Assembly (NCBI GenBank): GCA_016785225.1
Contig: JAFBJZ010000969.1
Location: forward strand, 1,831,001 to 1,895,000
Reading direction: 5' to 3'
Source: Psettodes erumei
Lineage: Eukaryota; Chordata; Actinopteri; Pleuronectiformes; Psettodidae
Length of the DNA: 64,000 bases
Both the position numbers and the translations under genes were made by a program. The notes beneath the pieces were generated by a model. The model was not told the origin of the DNA. It saw only the letters and a list, made by a program, of their open reading frames with translations, and did not search any database. Every line of letters starts with the position of its first letter. The stretch's first letter is position 1. Of this stretch, positions 27,501 to 40,714 are shown one piece after another.

Positions 27501-28068
27501 TGCTTTTTTTCATTGATTTATTTATTTATTTTTGGACAAAATCTGTTTTCCATTGCAATTACTTTATTGCTATATCTGTGTGCTATCATGCTTTGAAATG
27601 TGTTGCATGCGCTTGATCTCTATGAAGTCAATGAGCTTATTGCTCTCTGAGAGGCTAAAATGTCACCAGGAAGCTAAAATTACTCAGTTATTGCTGTTTA
27701 ACTGTAAACTCTATTTGAGGTAATAGACTTTATCTAACCCTCCAACGCTGCCACAGGGCTAAAACAAAACATGCAGATACTTGAAGTCTGTTTATGCACG
27801 AATATATTTGAATAAATGTTATCGTTTCTTTAATCCACTCTAGTTGCATGATGCATTAACTGCATCTACATGATACCTGAGTTTTAGCTCGCTAGCTGGT
27901 CAGTCGCTGTGGGTTTAGCTTTTACCAAGTGGTTCAGCAATATCCCACCATCAGACATTTCTTACATGGCCCTCGAATTACAATGAGCAGATGACTAAAC
28001 AGTACAGAACGAACACTCATATTTAAAAGTAAAATGTAATTAGTAACCTTCTTGTCGCTTGTGAATAG

Positions 28069-28105
28069 ACTGATAGATACTTTATTGATCCTGAAGAAAA
28101 TTAAG
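28069..28105. repeat. Fragment of a 'TTTATTGATCC' dispersed repeat
   Basis: GATAGATACTTTATTGATCC followed by TGAAGAAAATTAAG matches the end of a repeat that is frequent in fish genomes. Only this short end is present and the class is uncertain. Confidence 0.5.
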
Positions 28106-30849
28106 GGCTTTATAGAGCCGGCTCATGTGTGACTGTCTATTAATGGAGGAGTCGAGAGCGTGTTGAGTGCTGGGGAAATGAAAGATGAGTGTGAAATCAC
28201 CACCTCCTTAATTCTTTCTCAATTGAAACCAATGTGTGTGGATGTTCCAGAATGCTTTAATTGTGACAGTGTGTGTGTGCAGTCAGTTGTATTTACTCTG
28301 GATAACGTTCATCCCTCAGTGATGTGTCCAGTATTCCACTTCAGGTGCATGAAGAGTTGCTCTTTAGAAAGCTGAGTGCCTCTGTTGTAAAAATCTTCAT
28401 TGTCCTTCAATTAGCACCCGAGGTGATTGATTCATTCATTTGTCCTCATGCGGTTATTACACTCACATTTGTGAATGTTGTGTCTGGCTACTGTAACGCA
28501 CTTAATTGTTCCATATATATATGAGCTTCCTGACATCCATTATGTGCTTAGAGTAAATGCTGCTAATGCAGATTTAGACAATTATATTAGTATATTGTCA
28601 GTGGGAAGTTGAACAGACCTAACCTCCATGGGAATTTTAATTAGTATTGGTTATATGGTTTTATTTATTTATTTATCAACTTGACTACAGATTGATTTGA
28701 CATATAAGAAGAGTAATACCTTGGTCTTACAACTGCATTGCATTTAATGACGCCGGTCATCATTTAAAGATATAATCCCTATCTTAAACAAAAATATCAA
28801 ATGTATTAAACTAATTTCACAAACTAATATTTCGGCTTTCTTAGGTGCTTGAACTACAGTGATTGTGTATTGGACTCTGAACACGTCCTGTGGAAACAAA
28901 GTGTTGAAGCTGCTAACGTGCAGACAAAGTCTTAGAGAGCATAAAATTTGGCTTCAGAGGATTTAATTATAGTTTGTCTCTGTATGAAGACATAAATATT
29001 GACATATCATATTGTCAGACTATTGGAGAGATGGTATCAGCTGAGGGGATTAGGCACATCTTAACTCCCAGTTTGGGGAGTGACAACATCGATTTCAGAA
29101 AGAACGGGGGATTTTTCCTGCAAAAATCCTCTGATAATCCTTGATCCTATTATTGATAAAGGAAGAAAAAAATATGGCACAAAAATAAACTCTGATTCAG
29201 CTCCATGATTTCCAGGCTTCACTGACAACATTTACGTGCACAGTTTAGTCGAGCTATGGTGGGAGCTCCGGTACTAGCAATGGCGGCAGCTCGACTGTGC
29301 GATTTAATTCGACTATTGTTCTTCTATCATATACATGCATGCCAGTAAATCAATTGATTTGCTGCATGGTCTCATAGAAGTATGCCCGTTCAACCTTTCA
29401 TGACCAAACCAGACCAAATAATCGACAAACAAGTTAGTTAGTGGCAACCTGATAGCACACCAAGCATGGATGACTTAGCAGCTCTGTACATTTTGTACGT
29501 GCCGCACGCTGTATTTTGTGTTTAAATGATATTCACACTACTCCTAGTACCTGTGGTGTTATCCAAAGGCAGACGACGCCAGCATTACCACTGTTAGCCT
29601 TTTGTTACTTGCTTACAGCCTTCTTGTGGTTCATTATCCAAATCCTTGACAATACCTTTATAACTCACTCCAGGTTCAACTAATAACATTAATATGGGCT
29701 TGCAAATGACTTAGAGCTCCCTGGAGTGGCATCAGAAAACATGTGTTAGCTCTGCACACTTGACTTTGTCTTTCTTTCTCTCTGTTACTCTCCCTGTTGT
29801 GTATCTCTGTAATCTTCTCCACCATCTCACTTCCCCTCCCACAATGTTGCATGAATCATGGTAATCCAACAGTCACAGTTGTTGTTCTGCGGAGAGTTGT
29901 TGTGAAATCAGAATACAATGGGGAGGCCGGAAAAGCCCATTACACAGTTTGAATGGAGAATGTGCCTCCTTCCTCTTCTTTTATCCTACGCTCCTAGATT
30001 CCCTCTCTTCTTCACAACACCACCTCCAGCCCTCACAGATGAACATTTGTCGGTGTCCGTTCATCGGCAGCATCGCGGACATCTGGGGGATATGACAGCG
30101 TTGTGTTTTAATAACCCCCGCTTGTCAGAATCAATCCAAATCTCGTCAGACTGAATGAAAAGTGACAGGGAGACGGAGGGAACCAAAAAGATTGTTTACG
30201 CCAGCGCTGTCTGGGAGCTGTCCAAAACAATCCGCCGAACTGTCCCAGGTCAGTTTTCCCCTCATTACGTTTCCTTCTCACTTGGATGTTTCTGGCCTTG
30301 TTTCACCTTTTCTTCGGGGAAATGCTGGCGCCAGCAGCTAATTGAACAATTTAGAATGTTTGTCTTGTTACACCACAAGAACAATATTATTTGGTTTAGA
30401 CTGACTGATAATGTGGAGAGGTTCAATTTAATACCAACAGAGAACACAAATATCATTGTAATTCCTAAAGACATATGGCTGTAAACTAACATGGGCCTAC
30501 TCCTTAGTGTTACTAGCTACTAGCATGAGAGCTGGTTGGCTTGGTCATTATTTATGCAGCTTAAAATGACAATGTTTTCATAATTATATTACTGCCCAAT
30601 TCTGGGACCAGCTTTTCCATTGGTAATCTACTATTTTTACTGTAAAGACGGCCCTCAGTATCAACAACAACCTTCTCTCCATTCTCTTTCTCCTTATTTT
30701 CTCTCTGCAGCAGAATCTTATGAGGGTTGCGCAGCATGAAACCATTTTCTAATTGCAGCAGTAGCCCTGCTAATGTTATGTTTCCCCGCCTTGTCTTTCA
30801 GAAGCTGAGAGCCTGAAGTGATGGGGGCCTGGTCCTGACCCCTCATCAT

Positions 30850-30881
30850 TGTGTGTGTGTGTGCGTGTGTGTGTGTGTGTG
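30850..30881. repeat. (TG)n microsatellite, one TGCG break
   Basis: TG run of 32 bases with a single C in the middle. Confidence 0.95.
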
Positions 30882-32233
30882 CCGTGATTCTTTTATAAGC
30901 CACCATTCCACTGGTAAGCCTCAGCTCTCAATGCTTCCCCTGCCCTAATATGTGTTTGGAGGTTTAAGGGCTCCTTTATTAGGTTGTTTTGTTTGCTGCT
31001 GTTAATGAGGAACTGCTGATAGATGGAACCATGTCTACTCTTCCTGGTATATAACAGACCTGAATGGTTCCTGTGTTGTTGGTACTGGTCTAAGGTAAAC
31101 ATTTTTCCTCAGTTGAAATCTCCGGGGTGTGGGCTCTTCGATGAGCACATCGGTTAATGCCCTCTAACCCAATTACACAATTTTTCTTTTCTCTTTCGAT
31201 ACATCGACTTTCATTTCTGAAACACTCTGACTCTAGGGAGTGAGGAAATACACCAGGTTCCCTTTCAAAATGATCCCATTTGGGTTACAATAACACTAAA
31301 CCTCTCCTTATTGTCCTTTCTTTCCACCTTCCTCTTTCAGTAAAATGCTGCCGCTCTCCAACTCCCTCTTCATCATTCCACTGTCGCTGAATTGCGGCAG
31401 CAATAAAATGGTCTCCTGGTTTACTCGCTCCCTCTGTGCTTGACAAATGCTGTCTCGACCCGTCTTTCACTGCAGCATTGTGCTGAGCTGCAGAAGCAAC
31501 AATAAAGTCTCTCTTATTGCCTGAGTGCTTAACGATAAAACAAGTACATCCTTTATTTTCCTTCATCTTTATCAATCTCACTTCCTGCCAACAGCAGTAC
31601 TGAAAGGTACAAGTGGTTGTTTTTGTCAATAGAACCTCCTCTCTTGTTTCTGCTGACCTTCTTCTCATCAGTTGTCTTGTTCTTGAAGTTGTAGCAGCTA
31701 TCATGTCAGTCTTTTTATTTCTCAACCTCTGTGGAAATCTGAGAATAATCGCCAAAAAATACTGAGCTGTGAGAACAACAACGTATCCTCCAGCTTGTTT
31801 CTGCCTGTCTGTCATTTCTACATCACCCTCCCACGCAGGTGAAATGTACCCAGAGGCCGTCAGTGTGTACCCAAAGCAAAGCTCTCACTTCTTTTTCTCT
31901 TAAATACCGTTTAACCAGGTGGGACCAACTTTTTCTTGACAGTGGAACTTCATAAGGACGTTCTGATATTAAACTTTTTCTCCACATCCGGATACTGAAC
32001 TTATTTATTTATTTGCGGCCTACATGAAAAAGCTGCTAAACTGAAAATACAGATAACAGGGAAAAGATAGTCAGCCTATCCGTTTGAACATATGTTAAGT
32101 AACATATGTTTTAAAAAATCAAAAAAGTCATGCACAAATGCCTGGGGAACGAGGGTACTGGAGGGGCAGATGAGAGCAGATTAGATGATTGGACACAGGT
32201 GCGAAGGCTGCCAGCAGGCAGGTGAGTCGTCAG

Positions 32234-32264
<31 letters not shown>

Positions 32265-32267
32265 CAC
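32234..32267. repeat. (CA)n microsatellite, one GCA break
   Basis: CA run of about 34 bases with one G interruption, followed by CTCTGGAGAGAGAG. Confidence 0.95.
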
Positions 32268-33087
32268 CTCTGGAGAGAGAGGGAGGAGATCTCGGAGCAA
32301 AACAGCCAAAATACAAAAACAGAGCAAATACACCAGAGTCTTGGTGGACGTCCTGAGTTTAACAGCGGACGAGGACACTGATGTACAATGGTTACTTGAA
32401 TGTTGAGGGGACAAAGTTTCAAAATGCAGATGTCAGGGGATCAGTTCTTAATGGGGACACAGTTATTCCTCCGGACAAATCTTTAAAGTTTAATCACTTC
32501 ACGTCAGTTGCCCGAAAGCCGTCTGCTGCCATATTACCATACATGTGTCTGTGTGCGCTTTCATGTGCATCCTAATAAGGTAATCAGTTTGAATGTGGAG
32601 GCATCCCAGACAAATCTAGCACCAAGACAGAAGAAACAAACTGTGTCTCCAGGCTGCCGGCCTTCTGACAATTAGTGTCTTCATTCCTCTCTCTCTCTTT
32701 GTGCTTCCCGTCTCCACCTCCTTCATCTTTCACTGCCATTTCATCTATTCCAGTGCCTTTTTTCACAAGACATGTTTACAACCTGCAGACGTTATAATCT
32801 CTTTCACCATTTCTCTGCCTTAATGTCTAGTTTTTCTGACACTCACTGTCAGCAAACACGATCATTGTTCAGAAAGACCACAGGACTGTTCATCCGCCCC
32901 ACCAGCGTTTCACAGTGACTGGGTGAGGAAACACACAGGATCGCTTTGTGGAAAATGTGTGTTTCCGGAAGCGAGAGAATTTCTTGGTAATGCAGACCTC
33001 TTCAGAAAACAACAAAGAAAACACAATGATTGATGTGAAGATGATGGTGAAGTTAAACATGTACAATCTTAGTATAAATAAGTACAT

Positions 33088-33132
33088 ATCTTTCCTTCTA
33101 TCCATCTTCTAAACAGCTTTATCAGCAGGTTT
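33088..33132. repeat. Small fragment of a 'TCTATCCATCTTCT' dispersed repeat
   Basis: CTTCTATCCATCTTCTAAAC and then AGCTTTATCAGCAGG resemble the tail of a frequent fish repeat (ATCCATCTTCTATACCGCTT type). The match is short and diverged. Confidence 0.35.
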
Positions 33133-33762
33133 TAAGATCATTTTTGGAATGGTAAATTTACCTACTGCACTTTAACCCTATTGTAAAATGATTAGTAACG
33201 CTTATTGTATACGTCCACAGTTTCCCCTAATCATTTCTTAGAAGTGTCCTGCAAGGAAGTACATGTGATTTGGTCCTGTTATAGAAAGGACAATTAGATT
33301 AGTTCCTGCATTCATGAGCACCTGATTTCCAAAGGTAATTAGTTTCCTTAGAACCGTTAGAAGCCAAAAAAGTAAGAAAGGAAAGAATAAAAATCACAAA
33401 TTATCAACATCTATTTTTAATTTGCAGCAGGTGTGCTGTGCTGTTTAATTTATGTTTATATTCATAATTTCCTCCAGGTGCCCTTGGACTTTTCCCTCCA
33501 GCCATTCACCTGTTCACTCCTCATTTCTTAATCAGTTCTCTCAGTATTTACACCTGCCAGTTTAAATCCATCAGTGAACTGTTTCTTACCTGCCTGGTCC
33601 GTGTCTCTATGTGGGTTTCCCTTCCTGCCATGTCCAAACCATGACAGGGATACTTTTGAAAACGGTTCTGAAAACACCTGTCAGGTGAGTTGATCTGTGA
33701 TTGATTAGTTATGACTGCAGAGACCGGAATGTGGAGCCCTCGGTCGCGATGCTGCATTCGCA

Positions 33763-33825
33763 ATGAAGCTATCAGAGAGGAAACGTCGGGTTCCAGTTTC
33801 TTCATTGATATTTCCGCCAGCTCAG
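33763..33825 (+). other. Candidate short coding or UTR exon with consensus donor
   Basis: An ATG opens 21 codons (MKLSERKRRVPVSSLIFPPA, then Q) that run in phase 0 into a perfect CAG|GTAAGT donor at 33825/33826. The flanks are CpG-richer than their surroundings. The basic start resembles no family I can name, and no continuing exon is recognised. Hexamers of the GTAAGT type occur by chance many times in 64 kb, so this is weak evidence. Confidence 0.15.
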
Positions 33826-33995
33826 GTAAGTTATGATCTCTTGAACTTTGGAAAACGCTTTATAAGACGCTTGTGTGTGTTTTATGTGCATGCTGAGCGG
33901 TCCCTGGTCGTTTTGGAGCATTATTTTAATGTTAAACTGCTTGTTTGATAGACTGCCGGAGTGGCTAGCTCAACGTCGTCCTCGGTGGGCAGTAC

Positions 33996-34007
33996 TGCGC
34001 ATGCGCA
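33996..34007. promoter_or_regulatory. NRF1-type palindrome
   Basis: TGCGCATGCGCA is a perfect copy of the palindromic NRF1 binding site, a motif typical of CpG-rich promoters. It lies in a CpG-rich patch (33960-34035) about 170 bases after the candidate donor at 33826. Occupancy is inferred from the motif only. Confidence 0.4.
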
Positions 34008-36459
34008 TACAGCAAATGGCGCGTTTTTAAAAAGTTGCGTAATGGCTGCGGATGCTGGATGTTTGCTAGTGTGTTTGCTAGTGTGTATGTGTTGCACTTA
34101 TTACTGCATTTCTCAGTTAATTTCAAAGCATTTGCACAAGCAACATGAAGTTAAGACACAATTTCATTGTTCCTTACCTGTTTGAGTTTACATGTTAGAA
34201 GAAAAATGTTAAATTAGAAACACTACACCGCATATTTTGCCATTAAAGGATTAAAAAAACCTGACTGTGACATGTAACAGTAAATACTTCTGTACACTGC
34301 TACGTTCATATTTGAAGAAGTGTGTAACTTTGTTGATAACCTCCCGCTCTGACCTCTTGTTCCACTATGCTGACTACAGTACCAGAATGAGCAGGTTTAA
34401 AGTATTTATTTTGTGCGAGCCAGTTCTCAGACCAGTCGTTGCAGTATTTCTCTCCCCCTCTTTTCTCCTTGGTTAATGCTGTTGTTTGTGTTTGCCTCCA
34501 TGAATAATTTACGCGTCGAGCCAAACATAAGTCACTGCGGTGAGATATTATATATTATATTAAAACCGGAGTCCAGGCTTCAGTGTGTGCTGGCAGCTGA
34601 GCTGAGTGGGCCACTTGTTACTCTGCTGTCAAAGTGGGTTGTCATTAAGCAGATAGGTGGATGCCAGTAAAATCAATCTGCTGCAGTCTGCAGAAGCTCA
34701 GAGTTTACCTGTATACTGTAGCCTATATACAGCACCAGTTTGAATATTTATTTACTTTTCACAATCTAAATATTTTGTGTTTTACATTTTGCTGGGGTAG
34801 CAGCCGTTAACACTTAGGGCTTAACAGTTATGAAGTGTGACATTTGTGAAGTAAATTCCCTTGACATTTTGCATCTTGTCAGCCTGTGGCAGAAAATGTA
34901 TTCCCCCCCCGCCTTCGTCCCCGCGGTCTGGTTCCCGTCGCGACACGTGTCAGTCATGTTGATGAGCTGTCAGCGGCCCTCACATGGAGGTTAGCGGCAT
35001 GTGTAAGGCCTCCGCGGATATTCAGGAGGCAGGTGATCTGCAGGGAGGAGAAAAAAAAGACGGTGGTGGTGTTCACCGTGGTTACTAATGATTTACTGCG
35101 ATGATGCTGTGATGGTGTGACTTCTGGTCTTGTTGATTTAGAGCTCCTGGTAGCATCTTGATTGCCTTCGTCCCATAATTCCTGTAATTACTGTAAAGGT
35201 CAGTTCTGGGAAAAATGGGCACAGACTGGTAACCTTAATGTTGTTTCTTCTCTGATTTTAAATATTCATCTAATCCATGTTTACATGCTCAGCATTCTAC
35301 ATATTGTTTTTTTCCCCTTAAAAGCTCATAATGAGCTGAAACGTAGTAACTGTGCACTCTCTTCATTTCCCTTATTATTAAATTGCACTGTAATTTTCTG
35401 GGAAAAGTTCCAGGAAATGAAGTGGAAAAAATGTGACCAGTCAGTCAGTCAGTGTTTTTTTTCTGTAACAATGTAATGGATTTAAGTGGAAAGCTCACAA
35501 AGGTCAGTGTCTTCCTTTTTGGTCCAATGTTTTGGACAAACCAGCTGACCCAATGTGCCACTGAAGCTGTGAAGTAAAAAGAGATATTCCAACACGTTGC
35601 AGTGAAGTGTGAGTGAGATGACCAAACGAGTGACATCCGGCCTTCAATGAGACTTCTCGGCTCCAGTCCTGAGCAGCGAGGGTTTGTGACCTCTGCGAGC
35701 GGCCAGCAGGCGTCAGGGCAGACTTCCTCCCTGGTCCCACTGCAGTGCTGGAGCCCGTGGAGTCCTGGGACATGACAGTCTGACTGACTGATGAGGTCTC
35801 CCTCCTCTGAGCGGCCCCGTGGCTGACGCAGCCAAACACTTCCGCAGCCGGAGTAATGGAGTGGAAACAGATCAGACAGACTGTGTTGTTCTGCCAACCA
35901 TGATCCATTTAACACACAACATTCAGCCTTGGGATGTGATTCTTTTTCTTAAAGAGAAAATGGCTTCTCGAGGGGCTGGGACACTTCTTGTTTTGGGGGG
36001 GCTTCTTGAAAATGTTTGGAATAGCTCTGCCCTGTGCAGACTATATGAACAACTGACATGTTGACTATATTCGATGTATTCATATTTCTTTATTTTCCCT
36101 ATGCACTGTTGTAAACTTTCTCCTGCATGTATTTGCACCCAGTTATGGTCCCTGTTTTCAACCGGCACTGTGACAGTTTGGAAAATTTCCTGATCTTGAA
36201 AGTCACTGCGTCGGTGCACAGGTGGGAGGAGAGGCGCAAGCAGGTGGGAGGTTTATTCAAATGAGGGAGTGTGGCGCGGCGCGAGTGTAAACTGGGTCTT
36301 AGACTTTGCACTGAAAGCAGAAATATCAGAACCACATCAATCCACTGTCACCTGGGGGACTTTTAATAGAGTAAAGGTCGGTACAGTGGTCGAGCGAGGT
36401 CACGCTAAGCAGGCCAGAGCTGTGTGATCGCAGCATCAGGAGAAGATACCTGGTTCTCA

Positions 36460-36720
36460 TTAAAACGACCTGCCTTCGCTCGGATCGCCGCTCCCTGCAC
36501 CTGCTGCTGACGTCGCGGTGCCTCTTAAGCCGCGGCCGAGTGACAGCTGAAGCGGTGCGAGGCTGTTTCCTCTGAGCGGCCCCCGCGGCCGAGTCAGACA
36601 AACGGCTCTTTGACCAGTTTAATGAGGCCGGGGCAGGTAGGACAGAGAGCCCCTCCTGCCGTTTGACCCCGCCGGGGCCCGCTCTGCTTTATCGCTGCGC
36701 CGTTCTTCTCTGCGAGGTGC
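36460..36720. promoter_or_regulatory. CpG-rich patch, possible alternative promoter or first exon
   Basis: This patch is dense in CpG (CCGCGGCCGAG and CCCCGCGGCCGAG occur within 60 bases). It contains TGACGTCG, one base off a CRE, at 36508-36515, and a possible + strand donor CAG|GTAGGA at 36636/36637. It could be an alternative upstream promoter or the start of an unrecognised transcript. No coding sequence is visible. Confidence 0.25.
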
Positions 36721-37345
36721 TGATTCTGGATTATCTGGAGTAAAAGACGGCAGGGTGTGATTTAGAGGTCTCGTATTTCTCACGGTGTAGTACAGTTGTG
36801 CCTTGCAGAGAAGAATAATGCATAGTACATCAGAGCAGAGCAGAATTCACTCTAGTACAAAGGCTGTTCGTTTTCTCCCTGCGTTGCGGTGTTCAGTCTG
36901 CAGGGCGCAGCCTTCGTCAGCGCGGAGGGAAACGTGACACACGAGGTTTGTCACCTGTGGCGAGCGTCATGATCCCACATCAAGCATGCAGCAAATGCAG
37001 CAGGTCCAGGGTCTGACGGGTTTGGTTGCTCTCATTTTACTCGGCCCGCTCTTCACCTCAATTTAAATTCCACCTCTCCAACTGCGTCCCCGCGGGCGTC
37101 ACTTCACGCCGCCTTAACTTGAGATTATTAAGAAGCAGGAATTCATTCTTCCCCCACTGCAATTAGTTTACTTAATTTGCCCATGAAATGATGCAACGTC
37201 CGACGCCTACAGAGGCACTTTGTGTTTAGCACTGAATAGTGGCCTGTAATTACAGAACGAAGAGGAATAAGAGCCTCATTATACTTTGTGTGAGGAGTTT
37301 ACATTACTCACACTGGACATGTTGTATAGAAAGTTATGTATAAAC

Positions 37346-37363
37346 TATATATATATATATATA
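37346..37363. repeat. (TA)9 microsatellite
   Basis: Perfect TA run of 18 bases, a likely easily melted spot. Confidence 0.9.
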
Positions 37364-38190
37364 GTGTGGCTTTTGTTCCCTGTTGTTGTTGTTTGCAAAT
37401 TGAAAAATTGAAGCCTGATGCACACGTTTTGTCAAAATGTGTAGGTGTAACCTTCGTAACATTAGGATTCAAAATGTGCGTTTTATTCTTTGTTGGTGTT
37501 GACTGTGGAATCCAGAGACCACCACTGTTTGTTGATGATGACTTGCTAATGGTTTTGTTTTGACATTTTTGCTCGTTAAGGTTTTAAAGCAACGACAAAA
37601 TTATCTCTAATGGCTGCTGTAATACCTTTAATGGCCTTGGTGTCTGTGGTTTATTGAATTATTTTATTTTGCAGAGTGATAAGGAGAAAAATGGAGATTG
37701 GCTACTTAACTTTGTTCTCAAGTTCTCTAAAAAAAGCACAACATTAAATATTCAAGCTTAAATAAGCAAATAGAAAATAATCACATGAAAATAATCAATG
37801 GCAAGCTTGTCTGGTATGATCAAGCCTGTATCAAGGCCTGGGACATTTGATTAACGGTGCAGAAACAAACCCTTAACTGTTATTCAAGATTTTAGGCTTT
37901 CATTGCCTTTCACTTATTTTTATGAACCATGAAGCAAAAAATTAAAAAAGTATTTTATCAATGAAAAATGAGGGAGAATCCATCGGCTCTCGGCCTGTCT
38001 TAGCCCTGGTGTCTGGAGAGGAGATGGTGTTTGAGCCGCAGTGATTGGTTTGGTTTCATCTCCAGATAGCTTCAGTAATGATCCCACTCGACTGACAAAA
38101 CACGTGAAAACACGAGCAGCAGGTTCCCTTTGACTTCACCGGCTAATTTTCAAGTCTCGCTGTTGAACTGTTTGTCTGAATGCTGGCAGG

Positions 38191-38274
38191 CTCTGCCTCC
38201 CCTCCTCCTCCTCCTCTTCCTCCCCCTCCTCCTCCTCCTCCACCTCCTCCTCTTCCTCTTCTTCTTCCTCCCTG
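38191..38274. repeat. CTC/TTC pyrimidine tract
   Basis: About 80 bases of C and T on the + strand, mainly CTC, TCC and TTC units with one CAC break. The minus strand is homopurine, so triplex formation is possible. Confidence 0.9.
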
Positions 38275-40090
38275 CAGCCACAATGTTGTTGCACAAGCTG
38301 TTTTTATTAACCTGCACACAGAAGAAGTTTCTTTTTAAAGTTTGCTGTAAAATGTCGCATTTATCCTAATGTGCTGATTTTAGCTGAGGAGCATGCAGTG
38401 TGCTGATTTTGAAAAGTGCTTCACAAAGAAAGGTTGTAATCATTATATTCACGTGGCTTCAAATTCAGAGAATGAAAGAAATTTTAAGGTGTTAACACAA
38501 GCGTACAAAATCTATTTTGCCATTTACGCGAAGAAGTAAATGTCAAATGTATTAAGTGTATCTCTTCCAGGAAACGAACCAAAAAACTGCAGCCCTGAAA
38601 TGAAAACGCAGGCCGACGCCGGAACCCAAGCCTCGCCGAGTAGAAACTTTTCTGCAATAACAAATCCAAAGTACTCAATACTGCAAAACCCAACAGATTG
38701 TCGAGACCGTACTGAACTTAACGCCTGCTCACGGTGTGAGTCAGCCCGCTAGAATATCTCAAATAAAAATGGAAACTATTTAATCCTGGCTTCATAAGCT
38801 GATCCGTGATATACGAGACTCCTCAAGGGCACAAAACCAAATATCAATGGCAGAGAACGCAGGGATGTGGAAACCATTTTTACAGTTTTAGTGCAGCTTT
38901 TGTGTAACCTGGGAGGCCGCATGAATCTTTAATGTGATCTAAATTCATCAAGCGAGCTGGGCCGAGCGCGACATTGAACACCTTCCCCTGCTCCCGCTCC
39001 CAAACACGTTCGGCTCAGACGTAATAAAAAATGGATTTCACTCGGGATGAAGCGGAAGTCCTGGCGGAGCAGGGCGAGCTGGGAGTTCGCTCGGGCACTT
39101 CCAACATCCAGGAGTCTTTTTTTTTTTCACGACCAAACCGCAGCCAATGTTTGTCTAATATTCTACTTTGCTCAAGGTTTATGAAATCCGCCGCTGCACT
39201 GCCGGTCTCCTGCTGCAAACAAAGGGCCCCTTTTTTTATGTGGCCGTGCTCCGGGGTCAAACCTGGGACGACTCATCGAGTTTGATAACCACTGTCTTGT
39301 GATCGCTAAGCGAGGCTGCGGTTTCTTAAATTTAGTGAGGCCAGATAAGGAAGGGGTGTCCTGGGGAAGGTGGATGTCAACCCCCACCACCCCCCACCTC
39401 CCCAGGGAGGGAACGCTTCTACAAACGCTGATGTCATGTGCAAAGCGTCTACGAAAAAACCCATTATTCATATTCAGGGTGACAATGTGGGATTCTGGTG
39501 GGGGGAGGGAGTTGTGGTGAGATCTGAGCTCGGGTCAGCAGAGGTCCGTCTTCTGCAGCACAAGTGTGTTTAATGAGCCCGCTGAGGTCTCCAGGTTCCT
39601 CCGGCCCGCCTGGAGCGCCGATAAAGAGACGACAGCTCAGACAGCTGACGCTGCTTCTTGGGGTGGGGGCGTCTGGTTTTATCATGTTTGTCAGGAACGT
39701 TTTTACAGCTTCAATACGCTTCAATTCGCTGCTTTTCGAGAAATATGGACCTGTTGCTCCATGTTTGGATTTTTCGTTGTGTATGAAGATGTTTGTAGCA
39801 TGAACGTAGAGTTTCAAAGGCAGGCGTATCACCTGAACATTTCATTTGGAAAATTTCAAATACTCGTTCTTGACCTCAAGTACGGGCATTGATCCTGACT
39901 TTAACATCAAAACAACATTCCTTCTGGAGAAAAAAAAGTTGGACGTGTTGTCGTGTTGCATCTAATTTGTTGTTTTTTGTGAAGTGTGTCGCCACAAAGT
40001 GAACCAGTCAGACTCCTGGAGGTCAGCGCTTCACCGGTTGTCACACTGACGCAGTTACAGCCGGAGATTCAGGCATTTGGGACTGTCCAT

Positions 40091-40110
40091 CACACACACA
40101 CACACACACA
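40091..40110. repeat. (CA)10 microsatellite
   Basis: Perfect CA run. Confidence 0.95.
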
Positions 40111-40696
40111 AAGTGGTTAATTACCAGCAGTTTGGCTGATCGGATCGAGTCAGGTCACAAAAACATGTCAGTGACTGACGTCTGAAACATGGCTGGCTGA
40201 GTTAAACAGGAAGATGCAGCGCGGTGTTGACTTGGCGTTCATGTGTGTTAGCATAAACATTTATAAACTCAGCTCCAGTTTGTCCTCGTTGTGAGAAAAT
40301 ACCCCCTCGTCTGTAGTGTAGCAGCAAAATGTGTTATGGTCACAAAACTTCACTGTTAAGAGCACATACTGGGGTTTTTTGGGGGGTGTGAAATTTGGTT
40401 GTTGTTTCGAGGAAAATACAGGCTTCAGTCACAAACCTCGGGATCGGACCCAACAGTCTGTAATTTGTGTGAATAAAAACTGGAAGAGACCTGAGCACAA
40501 AGCAGCTCCTGTCTGTCTCCAGAGGACTTGTGAGTACGACTTCAGTCACGTTAACCCTGTGATCAGTGAACATGCCATTCAGCCGCTGAATTAGGAAACT
40601 GAAGAGCCGTTATTCCACTGACACAGTGTCCCCGATCCAGGCGGAAAGCTGCAGCCACATCCTTCCTCGCTCCTGCCCCGCAGACGGCTCACTTAC

Positions 40697-40714
40697 CACC
40701 CGCGTCGGAGCCAT
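40697..40714 (-). other. Candidate minus-strand first coding exon end (ATG plus donor)
   Basis: On the minus strand an ATG with G at -3 and +4 is followed by five codons (M-A-P-T-R-V) and a good donor, GTG|GTAAGTGAG. The DNA is CpG-rich and a GATGTCAT, CRE-like sequence overlaps the ATG. If real, this would be the beginning of a gene running leftwards, head-to-head with oprl1. In mammals RGS19 is the head-to-head neighbour of OPRL1. I found no RGS-domain or cysteine-string exon to the left, so the identity is unknown and a chance ATG-donor pair is quite possible. Confidence 0.2.

Larger units (their letters stand above)
23999..33762. other. Gene-free stretch
   Basis: No exon or RNA gene is recognised. 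It holds a TG run at 24575-24597 and imperfect TG/CA runs at 30850-30881 and 32234-32267. A 176-codon minus-strand frame at 31285-31815 is open but resembles no known family. The remainder is AT-rich and unique-looking. Confidence 0.5.
34036..40619. other. Gene-free stretch with CpG-richer patches
   Basis: No exon is recognised apart from the candidate CpG patch at 36460-36720. CpG-rich spots also occur at about 34900-35040 and 38940-39100. A CTC/TCC pyrimidine tract lies at 38191-38274, a TA run at 37346-37363 and a CA run at 40091-40110. Confidence 0.5.

Noticed and set aside
1..40700. Other genes near OPRL1 in vertebrates (rgs19, tcea2, sox18, lkaaear1, npbwr2)
   Set aside because: No RGS domain, HMG box or seven-helix receptor frame was recognised on either strand. 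Very short exons cannot be excluded by eye.
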